From assembly GCF_014174355.1 (NCBI RefSeq), contig NZ_JABEQF010000001.1, positions 62,001 to 126,000 of the forward strand: a DNA stretch of 64,000 bases, in the 5' to 3' direction. The notes below the pieces were generated by a model. That model ran no database searches, had not been told where the DNA came from, and saw nothing but the letters and a program-made list of their open reading frames with translations. Shown in pieces: positions 61,592-64,000 of this stretch. A program made the translations under genes and the position numbers. Position 1 is the stretch's first letter. Each line of letters opens with the position of its first letter. Source of the DNA: Gluconacetobacter azotocaptans (lineage in GTDB: Bacteria > Pseudomonadota > Alphaproteobacteria > Acetobacterales > Acetobacteraceae).

Positions 61592-63061
61592 ATGATCGCC
61601 TTGCAGTTGAACGATCCGGGCCTGTTTCGCCAGCAGGCGTTCGTGGACGGAGCATGGATCGACGCCGCCGATGGACGCACGATCGCGGTGGACGATCCCG
61701 CGACGGGCGAGATCATCGGTCACGTCCCCGCCTGCGGCACGGCCGAAACCCGCGCCGCGATCGAGGCTGCCGGGCAGGCCCAGGCGGATTGGAAACGCCG
61801 CGCCCCTGCCGAACGCGCGGCGGTGCTGACGGTCTGGCACGACCTGATACTGGAAAACAGCGAAGATCTGGCCCGGATCATGACGATCGAGCAAGGCAAA
61901 GTCCTGGCCGAGGCGCTGGGCGAGGTCCGCTATGCCGCATCATTCTTCAAATGGTTCGCCGAGGAAGCGCGGCGCATCGACGGTGCCGTTCTTGCCCCGC
62001 CGGCGCGCGATCGCCGTATCCTGGTCCTGAAGGAGCCGGTGGGGGTCAGCGCCGCGATCACGCCGTGGAACTTCCCGCTGGCCATGATTACCCGCAAATG
62101 TGCACCGGCCCTCGCGGCCGGGTGCAGCATGGTGGTCAAGCCGTCGGAACTGACGCCGTTCTCGGCCCTGGCGGTCGCTGTGCTGGGCGAACGCGCCGGC
62201 GTCCCCGCCGGATTGTTCAGCGTCGTTACCGGGATGCCGGAGGCCGTCGGCGCCGAACTGACCGGCAACCCGGCCGTGCGCAAACTCTCCTTCACCGGTT
62301 CGACGCGGGTGGGGGCGATCCTGATGCAGCAATCGGCCGACACCATAAAGCGACTGAGCCTCGAACTGGGCGGCAACGCGCCGTTCATCGTCTTCGATGA
62401 CGCGGCGTGCGATCTTGCCGTCCAGGGGGCGATGGCCAGCAAGTTCCGCAATGCCGGGCAGACGTGTATCTGCGCCAACCGGGTCCTGGTCCAGTCCGGC
62501 ATTCATGACCGGTTCGTCGCGGGACTGCTGGACGAGGTCGCGGGCCTTCGTGTCGGGCCGGCCCTCGACCCGGCCTCGACCCTGGGGCCGCTGATCAATG
62601 ACGCTGCGGTCGCCAAGATGCGCGCGCATGTCGAGGACGCGCTGGAACGCGGCGCGCGCTATGCCTCGGCGCCGCTGTGTGTCGAGGGCCGTTTCGTCAG
62701 TCCGGTGGTGCTGACCGGCGTGACCACGGACATGCGGATCGCGCGGGAGGAAACATTCGGCCCCGTCCTGCCGGTCTTTCGCTTTGAAACCGAGGTCGAG
62801 GCCGTACGCATCGCCAACGCGACGCCGTTCGGGCTGGCCAGCTATTTCTTCACCGCCAGCCTGGACCGTGCCTGGCGGGTGGGCGAGGCCCTGGAATTCG
62901 GCATGGTGGGGCTGAATACCGGCGCGATCTCGATGGAATCGGCCCCGTTCGGCGGAGTGAAGCAGTCGGGCCTGGGCCGTGAGGGCGGCCACCCCGGTCT
63001 GGACGAATTCCTCGAAATCAAGAGTTTCCATATCGGTGGCCTCGGGGGGGATGTTTCATGA
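61592..63061 (+). CDS. gabD: Succinate-semialdehyde dehydrogenase (GabD-like)
   Basis: A 489-residue ALDH. IEQGKVLAEALGEVRYAASF, AAITPWNFPLAMITRKCAPA, LSLELGGNAPFIVFDDA with the catalytic Glu at about 258, and NAGQTCICANRVLVQ with the nucleophile Cys at about 292, show the SSADH signature, including the second Cys two residues on. The C-terminal VGLNTGAISMESAPFGGVKQ is typical of GabD. It oxidises succinate semialdehyde, or a close semialdehyde, to succinate. GGAGA precedes ATG 61592. It lies downstream of the amine oxidase and importer, implying an amine-to-succinate route. Confidence 0.9.
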   Translation: MIALQLNDPGLFRQQAFVDGAWIDAADGRTIAVDDPATGEIIGHVPACGTAETRAAIEAAGQAQADWKRRAPAERAAVLTVWHDLILENSEDLARIMTIEQGKVLAEALGEVRYAASFFKWFAEEARRIDGAVLAPPARDRRILVLKEPVGVSAAITPWNFPLAMITRKCAPALAAGCSMVVKPSELTPFSALAVAVLGERAGVPAGLFSVVTGMPEAVGAELTGNPAVRKLSFTGSTRVGAILMQQSADTIKRLSLELGGNAPFIVFDDAACDLAVQGAMASKFRNAGQTCICANRVLVQSGIHDRFVAGLLDEVAGLRVGPALDPASTLGPLINDAAVAKMRAHVEDALERGARYASAPLCVEGRFVSPVVLTGVTTDMRIAREETFGPVLPVFRFETEVEAVRIANATPFGLASYFFTASLDRAWRVGEALEFGMVGLNTGAISMESAPFGGVKQSGLGREGGHPGLDEFLEIKSFHIGGLGGDVS

Positions 63062-63963
63062 CCTCTCCTGGCACTTTCTCGAACCCCCGGAATGCCGACA
63101 TGACCGACGCCGACCGCCTTTCCGCAATCGAAATCCGCCCCATGCGTGACGGCGATATCGACGTCGCCAGCGGGTTGTCGAAGGCGCTGGGCTGGCCCCA
63201 TCGGCTTGAGGACTGGCAGTTCATGTTCGGGGCGGGTCACGGCCTGGTCGCCGTGACGCCGACCGGCGAACTGGTGGGCACGATCATGTGGTGGCCCTAC
63301 GGCGCGCGCGACGCGTCAGTGGGCATGGTGATCGTGTCGGGCGCGTGGCAGGGCCACGGCATCGGCCGGCGGCTGATGACCGGCGCGCGCAATGCGCTGC
63401 CCGGCCGCACGCTGCACCTGAATGCGACGCCGGGCGGATTTCCGTTGTATGAAAAACTCGGGTTCCGTCCGTGCGGCCTGATCGAGCAACGCCAGGCCAT
63501 CGCCACGACCCAGCCGCTGATCCTGTTGCCCGAGGGCATGCGCCTGCGGCCGGCGGGGCAGAACGATCTCGCGGCCCTCGCGGCGCTGGACCAGGCGGCA
63601 AACGGCATGGAACGGCGGGACCTGCTGTGCGACCTGCTGGCTGCCGGCAAGGGTATTGTGGTGGACGATGGCGGCGCGATCGTCGGCTATTCGGTCTGCC
63701 GGCCGTTCGGCTGGGGCAAGGTGGTCGGCCCGGTGATTGCCACGTGCGATCAGTTCGCCTCGGCCATGATCGCCCATTGGGTCGGCAGTTGCGCCGGACA
63801 GTTCATGCGCCTGGACGTGCCGGCGGAGTGCGGCCTGTCCGCATGGCTGGACGAAATCGGGCTGCCGCGCGTCGACACGGTGACCACCATGAACACTGCG
63901 ACCGGTCATGAGGCCACACGGGGGGCAACGGTCTTTGCCCTGTGCAGCCAGGCATTGGGATAG
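63058..63963 (+). CDS. GNAT-family N-acetyltransferase, two-domain
   Basis: A 301-residue protein. The N-terminal half is a GNAT domain (EIRPMRDGDIDVASGLSKAL; VIVSGAWQGHGIGRRLMTGA is the acetyl-CoA loop; NATPGGFPLYEKLGFRPCG). The C-terminal half (VVDDGGAIVGYSVCRPFGWG, KVVGPVIATCDQFASAMIAH) matches the second acetyltransferase-like domain of this group. ATG 63058 overlaps the gabD stop; another ATG at 63100 would remove 14 residues before the conserved start. It may acetylate an amine or regulate the pathway; the substrate is unknown. Confidence 0.85.
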   Translation: MTSPGTFSNPRNADMTDADRLSAIEIRPMRDGDIDVASGLSKALGWPHRLEDWQFMFGAGHGLVAVTPTGELVGTIMWWPYGARDASVGMVIVSGAWQGHGIGRRLMTGARNALPGRTLHLNATPGGFPLYEKLGFRPCGLIEQRQAIATTQPLILLPEGMRLRPAGQNDLAALAALDQAANGMERRDLLCDLLAAGKGIVVDDGGAIVGYSVCRPFGWGKVVGPVIATCDQFASAMIAHWVGSCAGQFMRLDVPAECGLSAWLDEIGLPRVDTVTTMNTATGHEATRGATVFALCSQALG

Positions 63964-63977
63964 GAAGCAGCGTCACC

Positions 63978-64000
63978 ATGTCCTTCGTCATCAAGTCCAC
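63978..64000 (+). CDS. Partial gene at right edge
   Basis: ATG 63978 with AGGAAG upstream starts MSFVIKS and runs off the window 14 bases after the GNAT gene. It is very likely the next gene of the same operon. Only about seven codons are visible, so the product cannot be named. Confidence 0.5.

Overview
The window is GC-rich bacterial chromosomal DNA with dense, translationally coupled operons (many ATGA/GTGA stop-start overlaps). The gene set is a PaoABC-type aldehyde oxidoreductase, several FAD oxidoreductases, two TonB-dependent receptors, a GH32 fructanase lipoprotein and many dehydrogenases. It suggests an alphaproteobacterium, most likely an acetic acid bacterium (Acetobacteraceae, Gluconacetobacter/Komagataeibacter-like). 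That assignment is inferred from gene content and composition and was not checked against a database. I recognised no rRNA, tRNA, CRISPR array, transposase or phage gene.

Layout. 1-7.8 kb is an eroding region. A Tat-signal gene runs off the left edge. A minus-strand Bat-type (aerotolerance-like) operon follows: a batA 3' remnant, batB, a frameshifted batC and a frameshifted batD, leading into intact-looking DUF3300 and DUF2950 genes. batA is cut off by a plus-strand DUF1254 fragment, and a second damaged DUF1254 gene follows. 8-13.5 kb holds an SDR, a Gfo/Idh/MocA dehydrogenase, an MFS carrier and a GAF histidine kinase with a receiver-only response regulator. 13.8-17.6 kb is paoABC. 17.7-21.2 kb has a cysteine hydrolase, two very small exported proteins and a Rieske-FAD reductase.

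21.3-33.5 kb is the most coherent metabolic module. Divergent arms carry pxpB-pxpC-pxpA (plus EamA and MFS transporters) and SDR-BCCP-biotin carboxylase-degenerate BCCP. Next come divergent aspC and aspA, then a Nac-like LysR regulator. PxpB/PxpC resemble the carboxyltransferase part of urea carboxylase, so the biotin carboxylase and BCCP beside them could form a split, biotin-dependent lactam/amide carboxylase. Sites of the Nac form ATA-N9-TAT lie in three divergent intergenic regions of this module, including the one between the regulator and the TonB receptor/exo-levanase pair (33.9-38.6 kb).

38.6-42.4 kb is a NemR/AcuR-like electrophile-defence operon: a TetR regulator, two copies of a TAGAC-N5-GTCTA operator, a CurA-like reductase, a DJ-1/PfpI protein and an Old Yellow Enzyme, with an apparent alcohol dehydrogenase remnant behind the second operator.

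42.5-64 kb is an amino-acid/opine/amine catabolic island. The minus arm carries a class III aminotransferase, an Lrp/AsnC regulator and an opine-oxidase/HcnABC-like three-subunit dehydrogenase. The plus arm carries an aldehyde dehydrogenase, an M20 amidohydrolase, a tartrate-dehydrogenase-like enzyme and a TonB receptor. A long coupled operon follows: HAD hydrolase, PuuB-like FAD oxidase, a complete dipeptide-type ABC importer, a succinate-semialdehyde dehydrogenase and a GNAT protein, with one more gene starting at the right edge.
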